From positions 2,688-65,634 of the forward strand of contig NZ_JANINM010000050.1 of NCBI RefSeq assembly GCF_024509055.1: a stretch of 62,947 nucleotides of DNA. The letters run 5' to 3'. Shown one piece after another: positions 52,452 through 61,809 of the stretch. Made by a program: the position numbers and the translations under genes. How positions within the stretch are numbered: the first letter of the stretch is position 1; every line of letters starts with the position of its first letter. The stretch is from Mesorhizobium sp. Lineage in GTDB: Bacteria > Pseudomonadota > Alphaproteobacteria > Rhizobiales > Rhizobiaceae. The notes under the pieces were generated by a model. The model was not told where the DNA came from and searched no databases. It saw only the letters and a program-made list of their open reading frames with translations.

Positions 52452-53438
52452 CTACAAGAGCGAATAACAACCGCGCTCGATGGCCAACCGCCGGACCAGC
52501 GCCAGCACGCTGTCGATGGTCGGCGTCGGCTGGCTCGTCAGCCGGCCGAGTTCCTGCACGGCCGTGACCAGCGCGTCGATCTCCATGGGACGGCCGCGTT
52601 CCAGATCCTGCAGCATCGAGGTCTTGTGCTCGCCGACATCGCCGGCGCCCTTGATGCGCCGGTCGACGGCAATGGGGAAGCGCACGCCAAGGCTCTCGCC
52701 GATCGCCTGGGCCTCCAGCATCATGGCGCGGGCCACGGCGCGCGTGCCTTCGTCGGCGACGATCGCCGCAAGCGTGCTGCCGGTCAGCGCAGAGATCGGA
52801 TTGAAGGACAGGTTACCCCAGAGCTTCACCCAGATCTCCGAGCGTATGTCCTCGCGGACGGGCGACTGAAGTCCGGCCGCGACGAACTCCCTGGCGAGCC
52901 ATGTGACGCGATCGCTCTTTTCGCCCGAAGGCTCGCCGAGCGAAAAGCGCGTACCCTCGACATGACGGATCAGGCCGGGGGCGTCGACCTCGACAGCCGG
53001 ATAGACGACCGAGCCAATGACGCGCTCAGGACCGATACCTTCCCAGATAGCCCCACCGGGATCGACGGAAGCAAGTCGCGTGCCTTCGAGCGCGCCGCCC
53101 GCCTTATAGAAATACCACCAGGGCACGCCGTTCTGCATGGTGACGACGGCGGTCCCCTTGCCCAGCAGCGGTCTGATTTCGCCTAGGGCCGGCGCCAGCG
53201 AATGCGCCTTCAGCGCCAGCACGACATAGTCCTGTTCGCGAAGCTCATCGGCGCGTGCGGCGGCCTTGACCGAAGCGATGGTTTCCTTGTCGCCCTCGAC
53301 CAGCCGCAGACCGCTGGTCTTGATCGCCTCGAGATGCGCGCCGCGCGCGACGATCGACAGATCGACATTGCCGGCGATCGCCAGCTTTGCCGCTAGGTAA
53401 CCGCCGATCGCGCCGGCGCCGAAAATGGCAACGCGCAT
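52452..53438 (-). CDS. ketopantoate reductase-like (2-dehydropantoate 2-reductase family) protein
   Basis: This 328-residue NADPH enzyme has the Rossmann GAGAIGGYLAAKLA (residues ~7-20) and the C-terminal helical domain with EIWVKLWGNLSFNPISALT (about 206) containing the substrate-binding Lys and Asn. The usual PanE substrate is ketopantoate, but paralogs in rhizobia reduce other 2-oxo acids. The ATG overlaps the ligase stop by one base (TGATG), so translation is coupled, which places this enzyme in the acyl-CoA pathway of the cluster. Confidence 0.9.
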   Translation of the reverse strand: MRVAIFGAGAIGGYLAAKLAIAGNVDLSIVARGAHLEAIKTSGLRLVEGDKETIASVKAAARADELREQDYVVLALKAHSLAPALGEIRPLLGKGTAVVTMQNGVPWWYFYKAGGALEGTRLASVDPGGAIWEGIGPERVIGSVVYPAVEVDAPGLIRHVEGTRFSLGEPSGEKSDRVTWLAREFVAAGLQSPVREDIRSEIWVKLWGNLSFNPISALTGSTLAAIVADEGTRAVARAMMLEAQAIGESLGVRFPIAVDRRIKGAGDVGEHKTSMLQDLERGRPMEIDALVTAVQELGRLTSQPTPTIDSVLALVRRLAIERGCYSLL

Positions 53439-54967
53439 CAGCCGAGACCCAGCTTCGCCGCGAGGCCGATGCGCTGCAACTTGCCCGTCGCGCCCTTCGG
53501 AATCTCGTCCAGGATCAGCACCTTGCGCGGCACCTTGAAGTCGGCGAGCCGGGTTGCGGCAAACCCCCGGATATCGGCCTCGCTGGCGCTCTTGCCTTCG
53601 CGCAGCACGACGGCGGCGGCGACCTCCTCGCCGAGCTTGTCATGCGGCATGGCGAATGTGACGACCTGCGCCACCGCCGGATGGTCCATCAGCACGCCGT
53701 CGACCTCGAGCGGCGAGATCTTCTCGCCGCCGCGATTGATGATCTCCTTCAGGCGGCCGGTGACGCGCAAATAGCCGTCCTCATCCAGCACGCCCTGGTC
53801 GCCGGTGTGGAACCAGCCATGGGCGAAGGCGCTGACATTGGCGTCGGGGTTCTTCTCGTAGCCTGTGGTGACGTTCGGCCCGCGAATGACGATCTCGCCG
53901 GTCTCGCCGGGTTTGAGGAGTTGTCCGTCCAGCGCCATGACGGCCACATCCGGTCCGGCGGCCGCGCCGACACTGCCGGGCTTGCGCCGGCCCGGCGGCA
54001 GGCGGTTGGAGGCCATCTGATGCGCGGCCTCCGTCATGCCATAGGCTTCGATAACCGGACAGCCGAAGGTTGTTTCGAGCTCAGCCATCACCTGCGCCGG
54101 CAGCGAGGCGGACGACGAACGGATGAAGCGCAGCTTCGCCCCGGCGAGCTGTTCGAGATTGCGTGCAGCGCGCGGCAGGATCGCCTGGTGCATGGTGGGG
54201 ACTGCCGTGTACCAGCTTGGCTTTGCGTCGGTCAGCCACTGGAAGAAGCGCAGCGCGTTGAAACCCGGCGTGCAGAATACGGAGCCGCCGGCGGCGAGCG
54301 AGGAAAGCACGGCCGCGATCAGCCCGTGGATGTGGAACAGCGGCATGATGTTGAGGCAGCGATCAGAAGCTGTCAGGCCGAGCGTCGCGCCGATATGCCT
54401 GGCCGAGGCGGCAAGGTTGGCGTGGCTGAGCGGGACCAGCTTCGGTCGCGAGGTGGTACCCGAGGTATGGAGCAGCAGCGCAATGTCGCCGTCCTCAGCC
54501 AATCCGGAGGCAACTGCCGGGCCGACCGGCTCGCCCTCGATCGCGAAGACGCCGGCTGGCGCACCTTCAGGGACCACCAGGCGCAGCACGCGGATGCCGA
54601 GACGCTCCGCGACCTCGACCGCGGGCCCCTTCTCGTCCTTGCCGACAAGGATCGCCTTGACGCCGATGTCGCTCAGATAGAAGTCGAGCTCGTCGGCGCG
54701 ATAGGCCGGATTGAGCGGGGCCGTGGAGGCAGCAGCGGCCACCGCGATGAAGGCCGTTGCCATTTCCGGGCCGTTCGGCAGCACGATGGCGACGCGGTCG
54801 CCTCGGCCGATGCCGAGCGTATTAAGCCGCGCCACGGTCTCCTGGATCAGGCGCCGCAGCCCGCCATGCGAAAGGGTTGCTCGCTCGGGCGCGGCAATGG
54901 CCGGCGCATCCTCGGCGCCGGGTGCGAGGCGATGGGCAAGATCGGTGGCGTTTTTGCTGTTCGTCAT
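53438..54967 (-). CDS. acyl-CoA ligase, oxalate-CoA ligase-like
   Basis: This 509-residue adenylate-forming enzyme of the ANL family has the P-loop LLLHTSGTTSRPKLVPLS (about 170), YGMTEAAHQMAS (about 310), the A5 to A8 motifs GWFHTGDQGVLDEDGYLRVTGRLKEI (~385-410) and the catalytic Lys in PKGATGKLQR near the end. The TTSRPK P-loop resembles oxalyl-CoA synthetases (Pcs60/AAE3). It activates an acid as acyl-AMP, then acyl-CoA. The actual acid is unknown. It is coupled with the ketopantoate-reductase-like gene. Confidence 0.9.
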   Translation of the reverse strand: MTNSKNATDLAHRLAPGAEDAPAIAAPERATLSHGGLRRLIQETVARLNTLGIGRGDRVAIVLPNGPEMATAFIAVAAAASTAPLNPAYRADELDFYLSDIGVKAILVGKDEKGPAVEVAERLGIRVLRLVVPEGAPAGVFAIEGEPVGPAVASGLAEDGDIALLLHTSGTTSRPKLVPLSHANLAASARHIGATLGLTASDRCLNIMPLFHIHGLIAAVLSSLAAGGSVFCTPGFNALRFFQWLTDAKPSWYTAVPTMHQAILPRAARNLEQLAGAKLRFIRSSSASLPAQVMAELETTFGCPVIEAYGMTEAAHQMASNRLPPGRRKPGSVGAAAGPDVAVMALDGQLLKPGETGEIVIRGPNVTTGYEKNPDANVSAFAHGWFHTGDQGVLDEDGYLRVTGRLKEIINRGGEKISPLEVDGVLMDHPAVAQVVTFAMPHDKLGEEVAAAVVLREGKSASEADIRGFAATRLADFKVPRKVLILDEIPKGATGKLQRIGLAAKLGLG

Positions 54968-55017
54968 GGTTCCAGACTATGTTTTGAACGATCGGCCGAT
55001 GTCCAGCAAAGGACTGC

Positions 55018-56604
55018 TCAATAACCGAGCGCCAGGCCGTCCTTGCGCGGATCGGAGGCGCCGGTCAGCGTGCCTTTTTCCCAATCGATGAGCACCGCCT
55101 GCCCACCGCCCAGCGGATGGTCGGGTTCCACGACGCGATGACCGCAGCGGCGCAGGCCTTCGACAGCGTCGGCGCGCACGCTGCGTTCGGCTTCGACGAC
55201 ATCATGATTGTAGAAGACGCGAGCGGCATCTATGGCCTGCTGCGGGTCCATGCCGAAGTCGATCATGTTGGTCAAAAGATGCACATGGCCGAAGGGCTGA
55301 TAGCCACCGCCCATGACACCGAACGGCATGACGGCTCGGCCGTTCCTCGTCATCATGCCGGGCATGATCGTGTGCATCGGCCGCTTGCCGGGGGCGATGA
55401 CGTTCGGGTGCTTCGGATCGAGCCGGAAGCTCGAGCCACGGTTCTGCAGCACAACCCCGGTCTTCGGACCGACGACGCCGCTGCCGAAGGAATAGTAGGT
55501 AGAGTTGATGAAGCTCACGGCGTTGCGGTCGCGGTCCACGACCGTGATGTAGACCGTGTCGCTGCCCGGCAGGTCGAGACGCGGCAGGTCGGTCATGGCG
55601 CGCCCGGGATCGATCACAGCGCGCAGGCTATCTGCATAGGCAGCGGATAGAAGCTCCCTCACCGGAACGTCGACATGATCTTGGTCGCCGAAGAACGCAT
55701 CGCGATCCTGGTAGGCCAGCCGTCCCGCCTCGATCTCCAGATGCAGGCGTTCGGCGCCGTCGGGATCGAGCTTGCCGAGGTCGAAGCCCGACAACACGTT
55801 CAGCATCAACAGCGCGGTCAGACCCTGATTGTTGGGCGGCATCTGGTGGATGTCGTGACCGCGATAGGACGTGCTGATCGCCGTCCTGTAATCGCCCTTC
55901 GTCGCGGCGAAATCGTCGAGCGTATGCAACCCGCCGAGCGCGCGAAGCCGGTCGACCAAATCCTCTGCCACCGAACCCTCGTAGAAGCCGGCCCGGCCTT
56001 TTTTCGCGATGACGCGCAGCGTCTCCGCCAATTCCGGCTGGCGATGGACATCGCCGGCTCTTGGCGGCTTACCTCCGGGCAGGAAGATGCGCGCCGATAC
56101 CTCGTCGGCCGACAGGTCGGTTTCCGGATCGTGCCAGTCGAAGGCTACGCGATCATGCACGACATAGCCGTGTTCGGCGTAATGGATCGCGGGCGCTAGA
56201 GCGTCGGCGATGCCCTTGCGGCCATGGTCTTCAAGCAGCCGGCACCAGGCATCGACGGCGCCGGGAACGGTCACCGCATGCGGTCCCTGCTTGGGCAATT
56301 CGCTGAAACCCTTGTCCAGATACCAATCGACTGTCGCAGCCTTGGGCGCGCGCCCGGAGCCGTTGAAGGCGAGCACATCGCCCTGCCCCTTGGGGCAATA
56401 GAGGACAAAGCAATCGCCGCCGATGCCGGTCGATTGCGGCTCGACCACGGCCTGCACGGCGGCGGCGCAGACGGCCGCGTCCATGGCGTTGCCGCCGGAG
56501 CGCAGCATGTCGATGGCGGCAAGCGTGGAGAGCGGATGCGAGGTCGCGGCCATCGCCTCGGTGGCACGGACCGGCGAGCGGCCGGGAAGCTGGAAGTCAC
56601 GCAT
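55018..56604 (-). CDS. gamma-glutamyltransferase family protein
   Basis: This 528-residue Ntn-type enzyme of the gamma-glutamyltranspeptidase family cleaves itself at an internal Thr into two chains. The N-terminal GGNAMDAAVCAAAVQAVVEPQSTGIGGDCF is conserved, and the small-subunit start is likely the Thr in PGSDTVYITVVDRDRNAVS (about 352). Usually this segment reads TTHxxV, so this is a divergent subfamily. MPFGVMGGGYQPFGHVHLL is typical. No signal peptide is seen, so it may work in the cytoplasm on an imported gamma-glutamyl compound. It is the last gene of the ABC operon. Confidence 0.88.
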   Translation of the reverse strand: MRDFQLPGRSPVRATEAMAATSHPLSTLAAIDMLRSGGNAMDAAVCAAAVQAVVEPQSTGIGGDCFVLYCPKGQGDVLAFNGSGRAPKAATVDWYLDKGFSELPKQGPHAVTVPGAVDAWCRLLEDHGRKGIADALAPAIHYAEHGYVVHDRVAFDWHDPETDLSADEVSARIFLPGGKPPRAGDVHRQPELAETLRVIAKKGRAGFYEGSVAEDLVDRLRALGGLHTLDDFAATKGDYRTAISTSYRGHDIHQMPPNNQGLTALLMLNVLSGFDLGKLDPDGAERLHLEIEAGRLAYQDRDAFFGDQDHVDVPVRELLSAAYADSLRAVIDPGRAMTDLPRLDLPGSDTVYITVVDRDRNAVSFINSTYYSFGSGVVGPKTGVVLQNRGSSFRLDPKHPNVIAPGKRPMHTIMPGMMTRNGRAVMPFGVMGGGYQPFGHVHLLTNMIDFGMDPQQAIDAARVFYNHDVVEAERSVRADAVEGLRRCGHRVVEPDHPLGGGQAVLIDWEKGTLTGASDPRKDGLALGY

Positions 56605-56628
56605 GCGGTTTTTGGATATCCCTGTATT

Positions 56629-57429
56629 TCAATTTCGGCGGCCGAAAAGCTGGGCAGCTGACAACAAGACGATCGATAGCACGATCAGGCAAGTCGAGAT
56701 GGCGGCAATCGTCGGATCGATCTGGTCGCGCAGCGCATTGAACATGCGCCGCGTCAGCGTCGTCGTTTCGCCGCCCGAGATGAACAGCGACACCACCACT
56801 TCGTCGAAGGAGGTGATGAAGGCGAACAGCGCGCCCGAGACCACCGAGAAGCGTATCTGGGGCATCGTCACCTGGACAAATGCCGAGAAGCGCCCGGCGC
56901 CGAGGCTGCGCGCGACCATTTCCTGGTTCATATCGTAAGAGCGCAAACCCGAAAGCACCGTCAGCACGACCAACGGCAGAGCCTGGACGGTGTGGGCGAT
57001 GACGAGGCCGGTCAGCGTGTTGTTGAGGCCGATGCTTGCGTAAAGGAAGAAGGTGCCGATGCCGATCAGGATGACCGGGATGATCAGCGAGGCGGTGAGC
57101 AGCGCGTTGATCGCGCCGGTCAGCCGCAGCGTCCCGACATTGATGGCGTAGGCGGCGGCGGTGCCGAGCAAGGTCGCGACGATCGCCGTCATCACCGCCA
57201 CTTTCACCGATACTATCGTTGCATCGCGCCATTCGACCGAGCCGAAATAGCTTTCATACCAGCGCAACGACCATTCCTGCGGCGGGAACTGCAACAGCGT
57301 CGATCCGGAAAAGGACATGATGACGATGATGACCGACGGCGCGATCAGGAACAGCATGACGAGGCCGCCCAGCAGATAGAGCCAGAGGCGTTGCCAATGG
57401 GTGATGGGCAGGCTGTTTTCCATGCTCAT
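56629..57429 (-). CDS. ABC transporter permease, polyamine type, PotC-like
   Basis: This 266-residue permease has six membrane helices and the EAA-like loop MVARSLGAGRFSAFVQVTMPQIR (about 165-187) that couples to the ATPase. It resembles PotC of spermidine/putrescine uptake systems. Its ATG at 57429 overlaps the previous permease stop by 4 bases (ATGA). The longer frame to 57582 lies over the upstream gene and was not used. Confidence 0.9.
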   Translation of the reverse strand: MSMENSLPITHWQRLWLYLLGGLVMLFLIAPSVIIVIMSFSGSTLLQFPPQEWSLRWYESYFGSVEWRDATIVSVKVAVMTAIVATLLGTAAAYAINVGTLRLTGAINALLTASLIIPVILIGIGTFFLYASIGLNNTLTGLVIAHTVQALPLVVLTVLSGLRSYDMNQEMVARSLGAGRFSAFVQVTMPQIRFSVVSGALFAFITSFDEVVVSLFISGGETTTLTRRMFNALRDQIDPTIAAISTCLIVLSIVLLSAAQLFGRRN

Positions 57430-58349
57430 CGCCGGCTCCAGACACCGGTGGCGCGTGCGCCGAGCAGCCGCTGGAACAGGCCGAGCAGCGCCAGCGTGAC
57501 GGCAAGCAGCACGACGCCAAGCGCCGCACCAGCGCCCCAATTGGAATAAAGGCTGGTGGTCTGCTCCATGCGCATCGCCCACATGATGACCTTGCCCCCG
57601 CCCATCAGCGCCGGCGTGACGAAGAAGCCGAGGCAGAGCACGAAGACGATGACCACGCCCGAGGCGAGGCCAGGCAGCGACAGCGGGAAGAAGACCTGCC
57701 GGAAGGTGGCGGCCGGACTGGCGCCGAGATTCATGCCGGCACGCAGGCAGTCGACATCGATCGTCTTCATCGAGGCGTAGAGCGGCAACACCAGGAACGG
57801 CAGCATGATGTGCGTCATGCCGATGACGACGCCGGTGAAATTGTTGGCGAGCGGCAGCGGCTGGCCGATCACGCCGAGGTCGATGAGCCAGTTGTTGATG
57901 AGCCCCTTGCGCTGCAGGATGACCAGCCAGGCGTAGGTGCGCACCAGCACCGAGGTCCAGAACGGCAGGATGACGAAGACGAGGCAGATGGAGGCGGCGC
58001 GGCGCGGCAGCTGCGACAGCATGTAGGCCAGCGGATAACCGAGCACCACGCAGGCGCCGGTGACGACGAACGCCACCTTGAAGGTGGTGACGAAGGTCTT
58101 GATGTACGACGCCTGCTCGAAGAAGCGCGCATAGTTGCTGGCGCTCAGGGCGCCAGTCTCGTCGAACAGCGAGAGCCAGAACAGCCAGCCGATCGGCACG
58201 ATGATGACGGCGAAGACCAGAAGCAGGCCCGGCGACAAGAGTGCCAAGAGCCCCAGCGCCTGCCGTCGCGCGTCGGCCCGCAGCGCATCGGCGTTCAGGA
58301 CACCACCTGGCGTGGCGGCACGGTCAAGGCTGGCGGTCCCGATGCTCAT
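57426..58349 (-). CDS. ABC transporter permease, polyamine type, PotB-like
   Basis: This 307-residue permease has six membrane helices (first at about 35-58, LLALLSPGLLLVFAVIIVPIGW) and the EAA loop CLRAGMNLGASPAATFRQVFFPLSLP (about 205-230). It is of the PotB/opine-polyamine class. The ATG at 58349 overlaps the ATPase stop by 4 bases. With the second permease it forms a heterodimeric pore. It shares the operon with the gamma-glutamyltransferase. Confidence 0.9.
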   Translation of the reverse strand: MSIGTASLDRAATPGGVLNADALRADARRQALGLLALLSPGLLLVFAVIIVPIGWLFWLSLFDETGALSASNYARFFEQASYIKTFVTTFKVAFVVTGACVVLGYPLAYMLSQLPRRAASICLVFVILPFWTSVLVRTYAWLVILQRKGLINNWLIDLGVIGQPLPLANNFTGVVIGMTHIMLPFLVLPLYASMKTIDVDCLRAGMNLGASPAATFRQVFFPLSLPGLASGVVIVFVLCLGFFVTPALMGGGKVIMWAMRMEQTTSLYSNWGAGAALGVVLLAVTLALLGLFQRLLGARATGVWSRR

Positions 58350-59434
58350 TGATCCGCCACCAGAACGACGTCCTGCGCATCGATGCCGAGGGTGATTGGC
58401 TCGCCCGGCGCCGGCAGTTTCGCCAGCACGTCCGAACGGCAGTAGTCGCGCAACGTCACCTGCCGGCCATCCTTCAGCGTTGCGTAGCAGACGAAGCTGT
58501 CGCCTTGATAGATGACGTCGCCGACAGTCGCCGGCAGCACGTTGGCGTCGCCCGTCTGTTCGGCGCCGGCGACGACGCGCAGCTTCTCAGGCCGCACGAT
58601 CATCAGATGCCGGCCCGCTGACGGCACGGGTGTCGCCATGCGCAGCCTGCTCCCCTCGTACCACACACCGCCATCGCGGCACTCGACCGGGATGAAGCTG
58701 GACTCGCCGATGAAGCCGGCGACGAACTTTGTCTTCGGCCTGGCGTAAAGGGTCTCCGGCTGGTCGATCTGCTCGATGCGCCCGGCGTTCATGACGGCGA
58801 TGCGGTCCGACATTGTGATCGCCTCGCGCTGATCATGCGTGACGTAGACCGTCGTCATGCCGAGCCGGCGATGCAGGTTTCGCAATTCGATCTGCATGTG
58901 CTCGCGCAGGCTTTTGTCGAGCGCCGAGAGCGGCTCGTCCATCAGCACGATGCGCGGCTCGAAGACGATGGCGCGCGCCAGCGCGACACGCTGGCGCTGG
59001 CCACCGGAGAGTTGGTCGACGCGGCGCTCGCCGAGGCCTTTCAGTTGCACCAGGTCCAAGGCCCGCTCGACGCGTTCGGCCGTTTCGGCCGCTGGCACGC
59101 GTCGCTGCTTGAGCGGAAAGGCAATGTTGTGGAAGACGTTCATATGCGGGAACAGCGCGTAGTTCTGGAACACCATGCCGATGTTGCGCTTGTGCGGCGG
59201 CATGGCGATGATCTCCTCGCCGCCGACCTTGATGCTGCCGGCATTCGCCCGCACGAAACCGGCCAGGATCATCAGAAGCGTCGTCTTGCCGGAACCGGAT
59301 GGCCCGAGCAGCGTCAGGAATTCGCCGGCGGCGACATCGAGGCCGAGGTCGTGCAGGACCGACAAGCCGCCGAAGCGCTTCTCGATACCGCTGATGCCGA
59401 TGGGAAGCGCGGACTGCGCAAGAGACAAGAGCAT
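58346..59434 (-). CDS. ABC transporter ATPase, PotA-like
   Basis: This protein of about 362 residues has the Walker A GPSGSGKTTLL (about 44), Q-loop FQNYALFPHMNV, ABC signature QLSGGQRQRVALARAI (about 137), Walker B RIVLMDEPLSALD (about 162) and switch His in YVTHDQREA. The C-terminal TOBE-like domain places it with PotA/UgpC importers. The ATG at 59434 is directly after AAGGAG. A TTG two codons later (59428) has better spacing and may be the true start. Confidence 0.93.
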   Translation of the reverse strand: MLLSLAQSALPIGISGIEKRFGGLSVLHDLGLDVAAGEFLTLLGPSGSGKTTLLMILAGFVRANAGSIKVGGEEIIAMPPHKRNIGMVFQNYALFPHMNVFHNIAFPLKQRRVPAAETAERVERALDLVQLKGLGERRVDQLSGGQRQRVALARAIVFEPRIVLMDEPLSALDKSLREHMQIELRNLHRRLGMTTVYVTHDQREAITMSDRIAVMNAGRIEQIDQPETLYARPKTKFVAGFIGESSFIPVECRDGGVWYEGSRLRMATPVPSAGRHLMIVRPEKLRVVAGAEQTGDANVLPATVGDVIYQGDSFVCYATLKDGRQVTLRDYCRSDVLAKLPAPGEPITLGIDAQDVVLVADQ

Positions 59435-59506
59435 CTCCTTCAACTCCGGATCATTTTCGCGAACAATGCGGAGCGGCGCCTCGTGGACGCCGCTCCGATA
59501 CGATCG

Positions 59507-60547
59507 CTATTGCTGGATCAGGTTGTTGAACTTCTCGGTCGCCTCGACGAGGTTGTCGCGCCAGAATTCCGGATCCTGCAGCACCTGCTTCTTGACGTTC
59601 TCAGGCGCGGAATTGATGTCCTTGATGCGCTCCTGCGGGATCTTGCCGGTCTCGAACGCCTTCTCGTTGGCCGGGCCATTGTCGACGTAAAGCGGCAAGT
59701 TTGCCTGGAGGTCGGGGCTGACGAACTTGGCCAGCGCCTTCATGGCGAGGTCCTTGTTCTTCGAGCCCTTCGGAATGACCATGCAGTCGGCGGTCAGCAC
59801 GCCCTGGTCGAAGGAGAAGCTGACAGGGGCGCCTTCCTTCTTCAGCGTGCCAGCGCGGCCGTTCCAGATGCTGGCCATGTCGACCTCACCGTCCTTGACG
59901 AGTTGCATGGCCTGGGCGCCGGAAGTCCACCAGGCATCGACGTGACCGCGGATCTTGTCGACCGATTTTAGCGCCCCGTCGATGTCGACCGGATAGACCT
60001 TGTCGATCGGAATGCCCTTGGCCAAAGCCGCGACGCTCAGCGTCTCGGTCGACTGGCTGCCGGAGAGCGCGCGGCGGCCAGGGAACTTCTCGACGTTCCA
60101 GAAATCGGCCCAGGTCTTCGGACCCTTGTCGCCGAAAACATCGGTGCGGTAGATCAGCACGACCGAGGTGTAGGAGATGCCCACCCAATCGTCATGGACG
60201 AGCTTCGGGTTGATGCCGCTCTTGTCGATGACATTGTAGTCGAGCTTCTCGAACAGGCCTTCCTTCGAGCCGCGCGCGCATTCGTCGGCGCCAAGCTCGG
60301 TGATGTCCCATTTGACGGCATTGCCGGTGACCTGCAGCCGCACGTCGTCCAGGCCGTTGGTGGTGTCCTGCTTGATCGTGATGCCGAGTTCCTTGGCCGT
60401 CGGATCGAAGAAGGCCTTGGTCTGCGCCTCCTGATAGGTGCCGCCCCAGGAGGCGACCGTGATGGTGTCGGCGGCCAATGCCGGAACGGCAGCCGAGGCC
60501 AACAGGCCGGCGATCGCCAGGCCGTGAACGCAAATCGTCTTCGTCAT
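59507..60547 (-). CDS. periplasmic solute-binding protein, PotD-like
   Basis: This 346-residue ABC substrate-binding protein has a signal peptide (about 1-25, ending PALAAD). The type II binding fold shows TITVASWGGTYQEAQTKAFFDP, then LGADECARG, GISYTSVVLIYRTDVF and FWNVEKFPGRRAL. This pattern is characteristic of spermidine/putrescine, opine or similar binding proteins in rhizobia. GGAGAAG lies before the ATG at 60547. It heads the operon whose last gene is the gamma-glutamyltransferase, so a gamma-glutamyl-linked amine is a plausible ligand, but unproven. Confidence 0.93.
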   Translation of the reverse strand: MTKTICVHGLAIAGLLASAAVPALAADTITVASWGGTYQEAQTKAFFDPTAKELGITIKQDTTNGLDDVRLQVTGNAVKWDITELGADECARGSKEGLFEKLDYNVIDKSGINPKLVHDDWVGISYTSVVLIYRTDVFGDKGPKTWADFWNVEKFPGRRALSGSQSTETLSVAALAKGIPIDKVYPVDIDGALKSVDKIRGHVDAWWTSGAQAMQLVKDGEVDMASIWNGRAGTLKKEGAPVSFSFDQGVLTADCMVIPKGSKNKDLAMKALAKFVSPDLQANLPLYVDNGPANEKAFETGKIPQERIKDINSAPENVKKQVLQDPEFWRDNLVEATEKFNNLIQQ

Positions 60548-60597
60548 TTTCGCTTCTCCAACCGGTGTTCCCATTATCATTGATTTGGTATGCGAAT

Positions 60598-60607
60598 TTG
60601 TATACAA
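60598..60607. promoter_or_regulatory. candidate GntR/FCD operator TTGTATACAA
   Basis: TTGTATACAA is a perfect 10-bp palindrome of the TNGT-N2-ACNA type used by FCD-subfamily GntR regulators. It lies in the divergent region between the transporter operon and the GntR gene, 51 bases upstream of the solute-binding-protein start. Confidence 0.55.
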
Positions 60608-60776
60608 TTTTGAGTGTAACTTACCGGAACCCGATGTCAACACGGCTCGTGAACCGGAAAACATTTTTCGCAGCGAACGCCGGTTCGGCCTGCCACCGGT
60701 CGGCGAGCGGTCGTGTTCAAGCAGGGGCTAAGGTTCTAGACTGCGATTCTGCGATGGACCGTTGGAGGCGGGACGC

Positions 60777-61478
60777 TTGAGCAAGGAACGGAAAAACACG
60801 CTGCGCGATTCGGTGTTCGAGTCGCTGAAGGCGATGATCATCACCGGCCAGATCCCACCTGGCGGCCGGGTCACGGAAAACGAGATCGCCGAACGCCTGA
60901 AAGTGAGCCGCACGCCGGTGCGCGAGGCCTTCAATCGGCTGGAGCGCGACGGCCTGGTGATAGGGCGTCCGCGCCAGGGCTATGTGGTCGCAGAATTCAA
61001 CCTCACAATGTTTCGCGAGGCTTTCGATATCCGCGAACTGCTGGATGGCCGCGCGACCGAGTTGGCTACAGCCAACGCGACCGCCGCCGACAAGGCGCGG
61101 CTGCGCGAGATGCTTGCCGAATGCGAGCGGCTCGCGGCGATCCCCGACCGCAGCACGCGGGAGAAGTTCGAGGAATTGCAGGTCGGCATCGACCTGCACC
61201 GGGTTATCGCCGAGATCAGCGGCAACGAGATGCTGCATGGCATGCTGTGCGGCATCCTCGACAAGTGCCAGCAATATGTGTGGACCGAGCTTCTTTGGCT
61301 GGACGAGTGGAAGCTGACCCGCGAGGAGCATGCCGGCATCGTCGACGCGATCTGTGCTGGTGAAGTCACTTTAGCCGGCGAGCGGGCGCGGGCGCATGTG
61401 CGAGGGTCGCGCGAGAGTATCCTGCGCCTGCTGCAGGCCAAATCCGACTACCAGGGCTTTTTCGCCAAGGCGTCGTGA
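60777..61478 (+). CDS. GntR family regulator, FCD type
   Basis: This 233-residue regulator has a GntR winged helix (about 8-75: SLKAMIITGQIPPGGRVTENEIAERLKVSRTPVREAFNRLERDGLV) and an FCD effector domain of helices with metal-ligand His and Asp candidates (DLHRVIAEISGNEML, EEHAGIVDAI). A TTG at 60777 preceded 8 bases away by GGAGG is the best start, and the TTG at 60762 is less good. It is divergent from the transporter operon and so likely controls it. Confidence 0.9.
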   Translation: MSKERKNTLRDSVFESLKAMIITGQIPPGGRVTENEIAERLKVSRTPVREAFNRLERDGLVIGRPRQGYVVAEFNLTMFREAFDIRELLDGRATELATANATAADKARLREMLAECERLAAIPDRSTREKFEELQVGIDLHRVIAEISGNEMLHGMLCGILDKCQQYVWTELLWLDEWKLTREEHAGIVDAICAGEVTLAGERARAHVRGSRESILRLLQAKSDYQGFFAKAS

Positions 61479-61560
61479 CGAGGGTTGGTTTCCTCGCCCC
61501 GCAGAGCGGGTCCAATCGGACAGGAAGAGGAAGATGTGAGTTTGCCGACTTTGGCGTCTT

Positions 61561-61731
61561 TCCTCTCCCTCCGGAGGGGGGAGAGGTGGCGCTGCGAAGC
61601 AGCGACGGAGTGGGGGAACCACCTGACAACCGTCACCGACACATGTTTTGAAAGGGCACCGCGCAAATGGTCGACCCCCACTCCGTCGAGCTTCGCTCGA
61701 CACCTCTCCCCCGATCGACGGGGGAGAGGAA
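61561..61731. repeat. intergenic element with two inverted arms and nested hairpins
   Basis: In a 331-base gap with no gene, the arm 61561-61615 and the arm 61674-61731 are complementary with variation only in their inner hairpins. Both outer ends are TCCTCTCCC-like and both inner ends are CCACTCCGTCG-like. The inner hairpins differ. This is the same plan as the element at 50559-50719, but a different sequence. Confidence 0.75.
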
Positions 61732-61809
61732 AAGGCGCGGGCGCTCCGACCTTCGCTCCCTTCCTATTCCCCCGGAAGGCCCATTGGGCAAGGAAAAAGC
61801 TTCAACAGA

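Noticed and set aside
53387..55024. A 545-residue plus-strand frame over the acyl-CoA ligase
   Set aside because: It is antisense to a gene with all ANL motifs and has Arg/Asp/His-rich shadow composition.
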